From contig CAZDSS010000068.1 in the NCBI GenBank assembly GCA_964508185.1, forward strand, positions 1 through 13,694: DNA of 13,694 nucleotides. The letters run 5' to 3'. A model generated the notes under the pieces. The model worked only from the letters and a program-made list of their open reading frames with translations. It searched no databases and was not told the DNA's origin. Shown piece by piece: positions 7,200-13,694 of the stretch (position 1 is its first letter; each line of letters opens with the position of its first letter). The position numbers and the translations under genes are program-made. The stretch is from CAZDSS01 sp964508185 (lineage in GTDB: Bacteria; Pseudomonadota; Alphaproteobacteria; Sphingomonadales; Govanellaceae).

Positions 7200-8410
7200 A
7201 TGGCGCTTACCGATACGGCGATACGCAACGCGAAGGCCGGCAACAAGCCCCGGAAGCTCTTCGATGGCGGGGGCTTGTATCTCCTGGTGCAGCCCAATGG
7301 CGCCCGATTGTGGCGGCTGAAGTATCACTTCCGCGACAAGGAGAAGCTCCTGTCGCTCGGAGCCTACCCCCATGTGACGCTTGCCCAAGCCCGCCGCAAA
7401 CGGGACGAAGCCAAGTCGCTTCTGGCCGACGGCATGGATCCCAGCGCCGAGCGCAAGGCCGCTGCCGAGGCGGTGCGCCGGGAGACCATGGGGGTTTTCG
7501 CCGGGTGGCCGAGGCCTGGCTGGCGTTCAAGAGCCCGAGCTGGGCGGCCGAGAGCCGGCGCAAGGCCGAATATGTGGTGCAAACCTACCTGGTCCCGCCC
7601 CTGGGCGACCTTCCGGTTGCAGAGCTGACCAGCCGGGATGTGGTGCCCGTCTTGCGGAAGATCGGTGCCAGCGCACCGGATCTCGCCCGCAAGGCGCGGC
7701 AATACGTCCAGAGCATCCTGCGCTATGCCATGCGGGAAGGACTGCGTGAGGAAGGGCGCGCCCTGGTTCTCGATGACGTGATCCCGCGCGCCGCCAACCG
7801 GGCGCACATTCCCGCCGCCACCATGCCTGATGAGGCGGCAAACGTGATGCGGGCCATCCTCGACTATCCGAGTGCGGTTACGCGGGCTGCCTTGTTGGTG
7901 TGTGCCTATACCGCCCAACGGCCGGGGCTGGTGGCTGCCATGCGCTGGGAGGATATCGCGCTTGATGCTCTGGAATGGCGCATCCCCGCCAGCCTCATGA
8001 AGACCCGACATGCCCACATCGTGCCCCTGCCGTGTCAGGTGGTCGCCCTTCTTCGGGAGATGCGCCTTTATACCGCCGGGCGGAGTTATGTTTTTCCGCC
8101 CCTTGCGCGTCAGAAGTCGCAGCACCTTCACCGGGACGCCCTGTCGAAGGCGCTTCGCGAGATGGGCTTCCGCGGGCGGCACGCGACCCACGGTTTCCGC
8201 GCCATGTTCCGAACCCTTGCCCGGGAGCGGCTGGGCATCGACAGCGACATCCTTGAGGCGCAGCTCGCTCACGCCAAGCCGGGCGAGGTCCAGGCCGCTT
8301 ATGACAGGACGGCCTTCACCGACGCCCGGCGCAAGGCAATGCAGCAGTGGGCGGATTGGCTGGATGAGCTGGGAGCCAGCACGGTTAGAGATCGTATGCT
8401 ACAGAGGTGA
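7200..8410 (+). pseudogene. int: P4-type tyrosine integrase, frameshifted
   Basis: Site-specific recombinase expected to insert and excise the element at tRNA-Leu. The first part, in the frame of the ATG at 7200, is a complete arm-DNA-binding domain (MALTDTAIRNAKAGNKPRKL, then DGGGLYLLVQPNGARLWRLKY). Near 7494-7503 the frame changes: ETMGVF continues as RRVAEAWLAFKSPSWAAESR one frame back, as if one base were lost. The second part holds the core and catalytic domains with R (codon 7919), H-G-F-R (8189-8200), and the nucleophilic Y (8300) in AAYDRT. The joined product would be 403 residues, normal for this family. All catalytic residues survive and there is no other damage, so this may be recent decay, a sequence error, or less likely ribosomal slippage on GGGGTTTTC. 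The motif RPGE reads RPGL here. Confidence 0.85.
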
Positions 8411-8457
8411 TCAAAGGGCAAACAGCCTGAGGTGCTGTGGGACGTGAGGAGGCGCGA

Positions 8458-9126
8458 ATGGAAGAGTTGGAGTGGGGGCCTACTGGAGTCGTCCCTTATG
8501 TTGAGTACCACCTATCCAGGGACCATCGGGAACGTATCGCTCGGGTGTTATGCGTCCATGATGTGCAAGCAGTTCCAGAAGCTTTCTGGATCGATATCGA
8601 GAAAGCCATTCGTCGCTTTAAAGGTTATGCGGAGCTTCATGCGAAATCGACGCCCGCTCGCGTACGAGAAAACCTTTCCGCAGCTTTGGACACTGCCATC
8701 CTCTTCAGGAGAATGCTCGGCGAGCTGGATGGCAACTCAATTCAGTTGATCAATCGGCGTAGACGATATGCAATCCGAGCGAGCCGTGTTGCGATGCGCT
8801 GCTTCGAGCGGGAGGTTCGGAACGCCATCAAACTGGCAGAGGCATATCCGAAACGTGGTCGACTACCCGAATATCACCGTCAATTTCTGGCCGCAGATGT
8901 TGAGCACATCATGCGGAGTCATTTGAAGATTGAGCCAAGCGGCACCAAGGAGCGCGGTTCAAAGAGTTCCCTCTATTCCGCGCTTCTTGCCGAGATTCTT
9001 TCCATTGCGACCAACAGGGAGGTTAGCTCCGTTCACGGACTTGTCAGCAAGACGCTCCGGAAGGAAGTTCGGGTGGTCGATGAACAGGGGGTGATATTCT
9101 ATAAGCCCGCAGATCGGGCCGATTAA
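8458..9126 (+). CDS. Hypothetical protein, 222 aa
   Basis: I do not recognise this family. The ATG at 8458 is chosen because GAGGAGG (8446-8452) sits just upstream; a GTG at 8437 lies upstream of that ribosome site and is less likely. The 222-residue product looks soluble and mostly helical, rich in Arg/Lys and Glu (INRRRRYAIRASRVAMRCFEREVRNAIKLAEAYPKRGR), with no signal peptide or membrane span. Its base composition and codon use are visibly less GC-rich than the core genes to the left, in keeping with recent acquisition. It follows the integrase after 47 bp in the same direction and precedes the AlpA regulator, the slot where tRNA-inserted elements often carry an accessory gene. An AT-rich stretch (about 9125-9151) follows its stop. 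Confidence 0.75.
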   Translation: MEELEWGPTGVVPYVEYHLSRDHRERIARVLCVHDVQAVPEAFWIDIEKAIRRFKGYAELHAKSTPARVRENLSAALDTAILFRRMLGELDGNSIQLINRRRRYAIRASRVAMRCFEREVRNAIKLAEAYPKRGRLPEYHRQFLAADVEHIMRSHLKIEPSGTKERGSKSSLYSALLAEILSIATNREVSSVHGLVSKTLRKEVRVVDEQGVIFYKPADRAD

Positions 9127-9223
9127 ATGCTCAAAATTTTTTTTAATTAATTGGGGCAATCAGTCCGAACCCCTCCAATAACATCTCCTCAACTCCCTTC
9201 ATGTTCGGTACAGGAGAGTTGAT

Positions 9224-9409
9224 GTGAGCGTTATGCCTGAAACCGGCTTTGTCCGGCTCCCCACTGTTCTCAAGCTCATTCCGGTCAGCAAGTCCACCTG
9301 GTGGGCTGGCGTCAAGACCGGCCGCTTCCCGCGGCCCGTCAAGCTGGGCCCGCGCATGACCGTGTGGCGGGTGGAAGACATTCGGGAGCTCATCGATAAG
9401 GCGAGCTAG
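9224..9409 (+). CDS. AlpA-family DNA-binding regulator
   Basis: A 61-residue winged-helix/MerR-like DNA-binding protein of the AlpA/excisionase type, which in P4-like satellites activates integrase or assists excision. The single domain spans almost the whole protein: RLPTVLKLIPVSKSTWWAGV as the helix-turn-helix, then KTGRFPRPVKLGPRMTVWRVEDI, the conserved wing with its R-x-x-x-W-R-x-x-D-I end. It starts at GTG 9224 with CAGGAGAG (9211-9218) upstream; an in-frame ATG at 9233 is possible but lies further from that site. It precedes the HUH-motif gene in the same direction, a common regulator-then-replication order in integrative elements. Confidence 0.85.
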   Translation: MSVMPETGFVRLPTVLKLIPVSKSTWWAGVKTGRFPRPVKLGPRMTVWRVEDIRELIDKAS

Positions 9410-9555
9410 TCTGTTACGCGCTGGCCCACGGGCCCCGCGCAACAGTGCCGCCTTCTTCTCCTCACGTCGCCATCGGAAATGCCGCCAGGCGCTGTGTCTG
9501 GCGCCCTTCGATGTTTCCACACGGGACTGCGACGGTCTGCTGGGAAAAACTTGCG

Positions 9556-10446
9556 ATGAATTCCGATATTCGCGATCTCGCGTCAGCCAAAATTTACTCG
9601 GTAGATCAACATGTTGGGTGGGGCTTTGACGGCTCTGGCCAGGGGCTCGTCTCTTATGTGAGTAGCCCCGGTCGTCCCGCTCTGGACCCCGGCGATCACA
9701 TTTCCTCTCATTCCGGTTTTCTGGCCCCGGACAAGGCAGAGAACATTCTCGACGCCGCGTTTCACGCAATCACCCTGGGGTTGCCCCTCAATCGCTTCAT
9801 CACCATCGACTGGCAGCTCGGCGGGGTGAAGGCGCAGTTCCACAAGGCCACGGCCCGATTTCTGAAGCTGGCGGCCGACTGGGTGCGTGTTCAGGGATGC
9901 AAGACGGCCCATGTGTGGGTGCGGGAGATTTCCAGCAAAAGCGGTGAGCACGTGCACCTCCTCATCCACGTGCCGTCCAAATTGGCCAGGGCCTTTGCCT
10001 ATCGTCAGCGGGGATGGCTGAAACGCTGTGGCGTGGTGACGTATCGCAAGGGCGTCATCCGTAGCAAGCCTGTCGGGCGCAGCTACCGTCACGCCCTTGT
10101 CGGTGTGCAGGGCGGCGAGTGTTATGCAGGGCACCTTGCCCGCGTCCTGGGGTACATGCTGAAGACGGCCGCCCCTGAGACACGGCGGCGGCTTGGAGTG
10201 CGTCACGCCGCTCCTCCCGTTCGCATGAGCGGCAAGCGCGCAGGCACCAGCGAGAACCTGGGGCGCGAAGCGCGGAAGTGGGCTGTCCGCCACACTCCCG
10301 AAAGGACGCAGAATTGTTCGCGTGTCCTTTGCCCGCAGTGGCGGGATCTGCGCCGCAGTACGGACGTGCGCTGCGCGGAGCATCCGGGTGTCACGTCCTG
10401 TGACGATGGCAGGGATGACGGCGCGGTTAGTCTCGAGAGGCGGTGA
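9556..10446 (+). CDS. Rep-like protein with HUH endonuclease motifs
   Basis: Probably a single-strand DNA nickase of the HUH class, for rolling-circle replication or mobilisation of the element; this is inferred from motifs only. In order: a hydrophobic strand FITIDWQ at residues 81-87 (motif I position), H132-V-H134 within EHVHLLIHVP (the metal-binding HUH pair), and Y200-M-L-K203 in VLGYMLKTA (the tyrosine/lysine motif, Y-x2-K as in single-tyrosine Reps). After about residue 215 the chain becomes basic and low-complexity and resembles no domain I know. I chose the ATG at 9556 (MNSDIRDLASAKIYSV), giving 296 residues; a GTG at 9445 extends the frame upstream but lacks a ribosome site and adds atypical residues. 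It lies downstream of the AlpA-type regulator. No helicase domain is present. Confidence 0.65.
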   Translation: MNSDIRDLASAKIYSVDQHVGWGFDGSGQGLVSYVSSPGRPALDPGDHISSHSGFLAPDKAENILDAAFHAITLGLPLNRFITIDWQLGGVKAQFHKATARFLKLAADWVRVQGCKTAHVWVREISSKSGEHVHLLIHVPSKLARAFAYRQRGWLKRCGVVTYRKGVIRSKPVGRSYRHALVGVQGGECYAGHLARVLGYMLKTAAPETRRRLGVRHAAPPVRMSGKRAGTSENLGREARKWAVRHTPERTQNCSRVLCPQWRDLRRSTDVRCAEHPGVTSCDDGRDDGAVSLERR

Positions 10447-10654
10447 GCTGGTTCACGCAATGACCCATGAAAGTAACAGGATGTTACCTGGTGGCTGGTG
10501 CGGATCGTGCAGCAGTGCTCTGCTTTGCCGTTGGTTATGGCTGATAGAGCCTGATGAGCTGCTTACGCGCGTCATGGAGTTCGGATGGGCCATCAAACTG
10601 TGCCTGCCGCCGGCGGTTGCGTGAAGGGGCCCAAGCGTTTCGGAGAATGTCAGG

Positions 10655-10870
10655 ATGGGAAGCATGGTAACGCCCAAGGAGATGCGCCCCCGGTGCGGCG
10701 CGAAGACGCGCGAGGGCCGCCCCTGCGAGGCGCCGCCAGTCTGGGACAATCGCCGGGACATGCCGCGGAACGGCCGCTGCCGGATGCATGGCGGGCTCAG
10801 CACGGGCCCACGGACGGCGGAGGGGAAGGTGCGGGCGATGGCGAATCTGCTACAGGGCAAGTGCGCCTGA
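10655..10870 (+). CDS. HGGxSTG domain small protein
   Basis: A 71-residue protein of the HGGxSTG family, common in phages and genomic islands and of unknown function. The N-terminal half has a C14-G-A-K-T-R-E-G-R-P-C24 element, followed by GRC42RMH45 and the name motif HGGLSTGP at residues 45-52, then RTAEGKVRAMAN. Three cysteines and one histidine could form a small zinc site (inferred). A spacer of about 16 residues between C24 and C42 (EAPPVWDNRRDMPRNG) looks longer than in relatives as I recall them. The ATG at 10655 has GGAGAA (10642-10647) upstream; ATG 10664 is an in-frame alternative. Its stop faces the tracrRNA terminator about 110 bp away, so the two transcripts converge. Confidence 0.75.
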   Translation: MGSMVTPKEMRPRCGAKTREGRPCEAPPVWDNRRDMPRNGRCRMHGGLSTGPRTAEGKVRAMANLLQGKCA

Positions 10871-10982
10871 CTGATGTGTCTTTTCCGGAAGGCAGTGGTG
10901 TTACTCCGAACCCTGGAGAACTACCATAAGTGGTGAGAGGCCGGCGAGGACTCCAGTTGGTCCTTTCTGGATCTGTGCCTGA

Positions 10983-11021
10983 AAAAAAGCGAAAGGCCTT
11001 TACCTATTGGCAAAGGCCTTT
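10983..11021 (-). terminator. Rho-independent terminator of tracrRNA
   Basis: On the minus strand AAAGGCCTTTGCC (11021-11009) pairs with GGTAAAGGCCTTT (11004-10992) over 13 bp including one G-U pair, loop AATA, then CGC and a T7 tract at 10989-10983. On the plus strand the same stem has an A-C mismatch and no T tract follows, so it terminates minus-strand RNA. Confidence 0.85.
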
Positions 11022-11113
11022 GTTGTATGAACCGGCAAGTGACCTTGGGATGCCGAGCCCGCACAAGGGGTCTTTTGCTTGCGAAAAGCGACCGCCTCTC
11101 GATTTGCTACAGC
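10983..11113 (-). ncRNA. tracrRNA of the type II-C CRISPR system
   Basis: Transcribed away from cas9. The 5' part, about 11113-11085 on the minus strand, reads GCTGTAGCAAATCGAGAGG then CGGTCGC, which is the complement of a type II-C repeat ending CTCTCGATTTGCTAC; from memory, repeats of this type occur in other alphaproteobacteria. It is followed by a short hairpin around CTTTTCGCAAGCAAAAG, a GACC/GGTC-bounded segment containing GGGCTCGGCATCCC (the nexus region), and a strong terminator. Length is about 130 nt. The role is to pair with precursor crRNA for RNase III processing and to load Cas9. Promoter, anti-repeat and terminator all agree on this strand; the exact 5' end is predicted, and the array that would confirm the pairing lies outside the window. 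Confidence 0.85.
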
Positions 11114-11124
11114 ATTTTCTGTAG
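11107..11124. repeat. Perfect inverted repeat at the tracrRNA start
   Basis: CTACAG (11107-11112) and CTGTAG (11119-11124) are perfect 6-bp inverted repeats with a 6-bp spacer. The right arm overlaps the predicted tracrRNA -10 and the left arm its first bases, so a protein bound here would block tracrRNA transcription. Chance occurrence cannot be excluded. Confidence 0.35.
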
Positions 11125-11146
11125 TCTCTCTGCGGGAATATGTCAA
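11118..11146 (-). promoter_or_regulatory. tracrRNA promoter
   Basis: On the minus strand a perfect -35 TTGACA (11146-11141) is followed after exactly 17 bp by TACAGA (11123-11118), a weak -10. The predicted start at about 11113-11110 coincides with the beginning of the anti-repeat. The promoter is packed into the 47 bp between the tracrRNA and cas9 starts, and its -35 overlaps the cas9 ribosome site region. Confidence 0.6.
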
Positions 11147-11160
11147 GGGGGGATGCTATT

Positions 11161-13694
11161 ATGGCTCGCATATTCGGTTTCGACTTGGGTACGACCTCCA
11201 TCGGTTTCGCCGTGATCGATCATGATCAGGCGAACCAGACGGGCAAGATCCTGCGCCTTGGTGTCCGGATCTTTCCCGAAGCGCGTGATCCGGACGGCAT
11301 TCCGCTGAACCAGACGCGGCGCCAGAAACGGCTGATCCGGCGGCAGCTGCGTCGGCGCCGCATGCGCCGCCGCGCCCTGAACGAGGCGCTCAGTGCCGCC
11401 GGTCTCCTGCCGAAATACGGGACGCCGGAATGGGACGCCGTCATGGCGCTTGACCCGTATGCATTGCGCAGTCGGGGGATTGAGGAACGATTGGAGCCCC
11501 ACGAGTTCGGCCGGGCGCTCTACCACCTCGCGCAGCGTCGCCATTTCCGTGGCCGGGATCTCGAGGAAGAGACGGCCGAAGGGGAAACGCAGGAGGACAA
11601 GGAGGCGAAATCCGGCCGCGACGCCACCCTGCAGTCCCTGCGTGCGCGCAACATCACGCTCGGCCAATGGCTGGCGGAGAAGAGGGCTGTGGCCAGCAGG
11701 GGCAACCCGCCGCAGGAGCGGCGCCGCGGCATTCATGCCCACCGTTCCGTGGTGGAAGAAGAGTTTGGGCGCCTGTGGGCTGCCCAGGCGAAACATCATG
11801 CGTTCCTGGGCGACAGCGCGCTCAAGGACCAGGTGCAGGGCATAGTCTTTGCCCAGCGTCCGGTATTCTGGCGTACGAACACGCTGGGGCAGTGCCCGTT
11901 CATGCCGGGCGAACCGCTCTGTCCGAAGGGATCATGGCTTGCGGCCCAGAAGCGCATGCTGGAGAAGCTCAACAACCTGCGCATCGCCGGCGGCAATGCC
12001 CGGCCCCTCGACGAGGAGGAGCGGGCGGCGATCCTTGCCAGGTTGCAGACCCAGGCTTCCATGAGTTGGCAGGGAGTCCGGGCCGCACTGAAACCGCTCT
12101 ACAAGCAGCGTGGAGAGCCCGGAGCCGAGAAGAGCCTTGTCTTCAACCTTGAGCTTGGTGGCGACAGGGGGCTTCCTGGCAATGCGGTGGAAGCGCGGCT
12201 TGCCGATATCTTCGGCAAGTCGTGGAACGACCATCCGCACAAGCAGGCGATCCGTCACGCGCTCCACGAACGGCTTTGGGACGCGGACTATCACAGGACA
12301 CCCGACGGCAAGCGTGTGGTCATTCTGGACCCTGATACCCGGGCAGCCCGCAGGGCGGAGACCGTGCGGACGTTCAAGGAAGACTTCGGCCTCACGGAGG
12401 AGCAGTGCACGGCATTGAAGGAGCTGAAGTTTCCGACGGGCTGGGAGCCGTATTCCACCAAGGCATTGCAGACATTCCTGCCCCAGCTCGAGGCGGGGAC
12501 GACCTTCGGGGCGCTCCTGAACGGTCCCGAATGGGAGGAATGGCGCGATAGAACCTTCCCGCAGCGGGAGAAACCGACCGGGGAAGTGTGCGACCGTTTG
12601 CCCAGCCCCGCGTCCAGGGAAGAACAGAAGCGTCTGACGCATCTCCGGAATCCTACCATTGTGCGGACGCAGAACGAGCTCCGGAAGGTGGTCAATAATC
12701 TCATCCGTCTCTACGGCAGGCCGGATCTGATTCGGGTCGAACTCACCCGTGAGGTCGGCCGGTCGAAGCGCGAGCGCGAGGAGATGCAGAAGCAGATCCG
12801 GAAGAATGAACGGAAGCGCAAGGAAGCCATCGCCGATCTTGCAGCCAAGGGAATTGTTGAGCCGTCCCGCGACACGGTTGAAAAATGGCTGCTCTGGAAG
12901 GCAAGCCTCGAGCGTTGCCCTTACACGGGCGACCAGATCTCTTTCGATGATCTGTTCCGCGCTGGACTTTATGACGTGGAACACATATGGCCGCGTTCGA
13001 AGTCGCTCGACGACAGCTTCGGCAACAAGACGCTGTGCCGGAGAGACGTCAATCTCGAAAAGGGGAACCGCACGCCCTGGCAGGCCTTTGGGCATGATGC
13101 GGACCGCTGGGAGGCCATGAAGCAGCGGGTCTGGTCCATGGTGAGGGATGGGGCCTTCCCCGTGGCAAAGGCCCGGAAGTTTTGCTGGGAAGAGGATATT
13201 CCCGATGATTTCGCCGCCCGCCAGCTGACCGACACGGGTTATGCCGCGCGGCAGGCCGTAGCGTTCCTCAAGAGGCTCTGGCCGGATGAAGGGCCGACCG
13301 CACCCGTCAGGGTGCAGGCGGTGAGCGGTCGCGTCACCGGCCAGCTGCGGCGCCTCTGGAACCTGAACAACATCCTGTCCGACGATGGCGAGAAGACGCG
13401 CGACGATCATCGGCACCACGCCATCGATGCGCTGGTCGTCGCCTGCGCCCATCCGGGCATGACGCAGCGGCTGTCACGCTACTGGCAGGAGAGAGACAAC
13501 CCGGGGGCCGTCCGCCCTGTTCTCCCGCCGCCCTGGTCAGGCATCAGGGATGACGCCGAGAGGGCGGTGGGAAGGATCGTTGTCTCGCACCGGGTGCGCA
13601 AGAAGGTGTCAGGGCCACTGCACAAGGAAACTGTCTATGGAGACACGGGGGCCGACTTCCAGACCGGCACGGGCGTCTATCGCCAGTTCGTGAC
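11161..13694 (+). CDS. cas9: Type II-C CRISPR endonuclease Cas9 (C-terminus beyond window)
   Basis: RNA-guided DNA endonuclease that cuts both strands of invader DNA using tracrRNA:crRNA. The frame is open for 844 codons to the window edge; II-C relatives are about 1,000-1,100 residues, so roughly 200 residues (most of the PAM-interacting part) are missing. Seen: RuvC-I with D8 in FGFDLGTTSIGFAV; the arginine-rich bridge helix at about 50-75; a short recognition lobe; RuvC-II with E527 in IRVELTREVGRSKRE; HNH with E607-H608-I in YDVEHIWPRSKSLDDSFGNK, N622 and N631; RuvC-III with H753 and D756 in HHAIDALVVA. All nuclease residues are present, though the HNH acid is Glu rather than the usual Asp. 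ATG 11161 follows AAGGGGGGA; an upstream ATG at 11153 is out of frame. The divergent tracrRNA gene lies 47 bp upstream; cas1, cas2 and the array should lie to the right. Confidence 0.97.
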   Translation, partial: MARIFGFDLGTTSIGFAVIDHDQANQTGKILRLGVRIFPEARDPDGIPLNQTRRQKRLIRRQLRRRRMRRRALNEALSAAGLLPKYGTPEWDAVMALDPYALRSRGIEERLEPHEFGRALYHLAQRRHFRGRDLEEETAEGETQEDKEAKSGRDATLQSLRARNITLGQWLAEKRAVASRGNPPQERRRGIHAHRSVVEEEFGRLWAAQAKHHAFLGDSALKDQVQGIVFAQRPVFWRTNTLGQCPFMPGEPLCPKGSWLAAQKRMLEKLNNLRIAGGNARPLDEEERAAILARLQTQASMSWQGVRAALKPLYKQRGEPGAEKSLVFNLELGGDRGLPGNAVEARLADIFGKSWNDHPHKQAIRHALHERLWDADYHRTPDGKRVVILDPDTRAARRAETVRTFKEDFGLTEEQCTALKELKFPTGWEPYSTKALQTFLPQLEAGTTFGALLNGPEWEEWRDRTFPQREKPTGEVCDRLPSPASREEQKRLTHLRNPTIVRTQNELRKVVNNLIRLYGRPDLIRVELTREVGRSKREREEMQKQIRKNERKRKEAIADLAAKGIVEPSRDTVEKWLLWKASLERCPYTGDQISFDDLFRAGLYDVEHIWPRSKSLDDSFGNKTLCRRDVNLEKGNRTPWQAFGHDADRWEAMKQRVWSMVRDGAFPVAKARKFCWEEDIPDDFAARQLTDTGYAARQAVAFLKRLWPDEGPTAPVRVQAVSGRVTGQLRRLWNLNNILSDDGEKTRDDHRHHAIDALVVACAHPGMTQRLSRYWQERDNPGAVRPVLPPPWSGIRDDAERAVGRIVVSHRVRKKVSGPLHKETVYGDTGADFQTGTGVYRQFV

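Noticed and set aside
7364..8272. 302-codon minus-strand frame over the integrase
   Set aside because: Shadow frame; the plus strand carries the integrase catalytic residues.
9445..9555. Longer N-terminus for the HUH protein from a GTG at 9445
   Set aside because: No ribosome site, and the added 37 residues (rich in Pro, Arg and Cys) look non-coding.
10473..10487. Inverted repeat GTAAC/GTTAC just after the HUH gene
   Set aside because: Arms of only 5 bp with no T tract and no second copy; it could be a nick-site hairpin or operator but there is no support beyond chance.
10460..10624. Possible 54-residue ORF between the HUH gene and the HGGxSTG gene
   Set aside because: No ribosome site at a usable distance and a composition unlike a protein of this genome; the 208-bp gap shows no other clear gene.
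10947..10968. Small hairpin AGGAC/GTCCT followed by T-rich bases, as a terminator for the HGGxSTG gene
   Set aside because: A 5-bp stem and a broken T tract are too weak to claim.
11083..11112. Isolated CRISPR repeat or start of a CRISPR array
   Set aside because: There is only one copy in the window, and the minus-strand promoter and terminator around it show that it is the tracrRNA anti-repeat.
11932..13452. Long open frame of 506 codons on the minus strand
   Set aside because: It lies wholly antisense to cas9, whose motifs are unmistakable, and its translation is a GC-rich shadow with no recognisable domain.

Overview
The window looks like a high-GC alphaproteobacterial chromosome. The evidence is the ethylmalonyl-CoA pathway pair ccr/ecm, a Coq7-type diiron ubiquinone hydroxylase, a stand-alone GluQ-type tRNA-modifying synthetase, and a YqaA-dsbB-coq7 gene run. 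I cannot fix the genus from the sequence alone.

Bases 1-6734 are core chromosome. A partial ccr (minus strand, runs off the left edge) is divergent from ecm across a 284-bp intergenic region that holds two clear DNA dyads. ecm converges on a small unknown ORF. Then come gluQ (minus), a divergent HNH endonuclease (plus), and a tightly packed minus-strand run of YqaA membrane protein, dsbB and coq7. That run has a good sigma70-like promoter at 6771-6799.

A complete tRNA-Leu(CAA) gene at 6923-7009 marks the junction with an accessory region. Immediately behind it are GGGGGTA direct repeats and a P4-type tyrosine integrase with a single frameshift. These are followed by an unrecognised gene of lower GC, an AlpA-type regulator, a protein with HUH-endonuclease (Rep-like) motifs, and a small HGGxSTG cysteine/histidine protein. 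This is the layout of an integrative element inserted at a tRNA 3' end; the distal attachment site is not in the window.

The right end holds the first part of a type II-C CRISPR-Cas locus. cas9 starts at 11161 and is open to the window end (844 codons visible; RuvC-I, bridge helix, RuvC-II, HNH and RuvC-III all intact). Directly upstream, on the opposite strand, is a convincing tracrRNA gene. It has a TTGACA promoter, starts at an anti-repeat near 11113, and ends at a 13-bp terminator hairpin with a U7 tract at about 10983. cas1, cas2 and the repeat array are not in the window. The main question is whether this CRISPR system is cargo of the tRNA-Leu element or an older neighbour of it.
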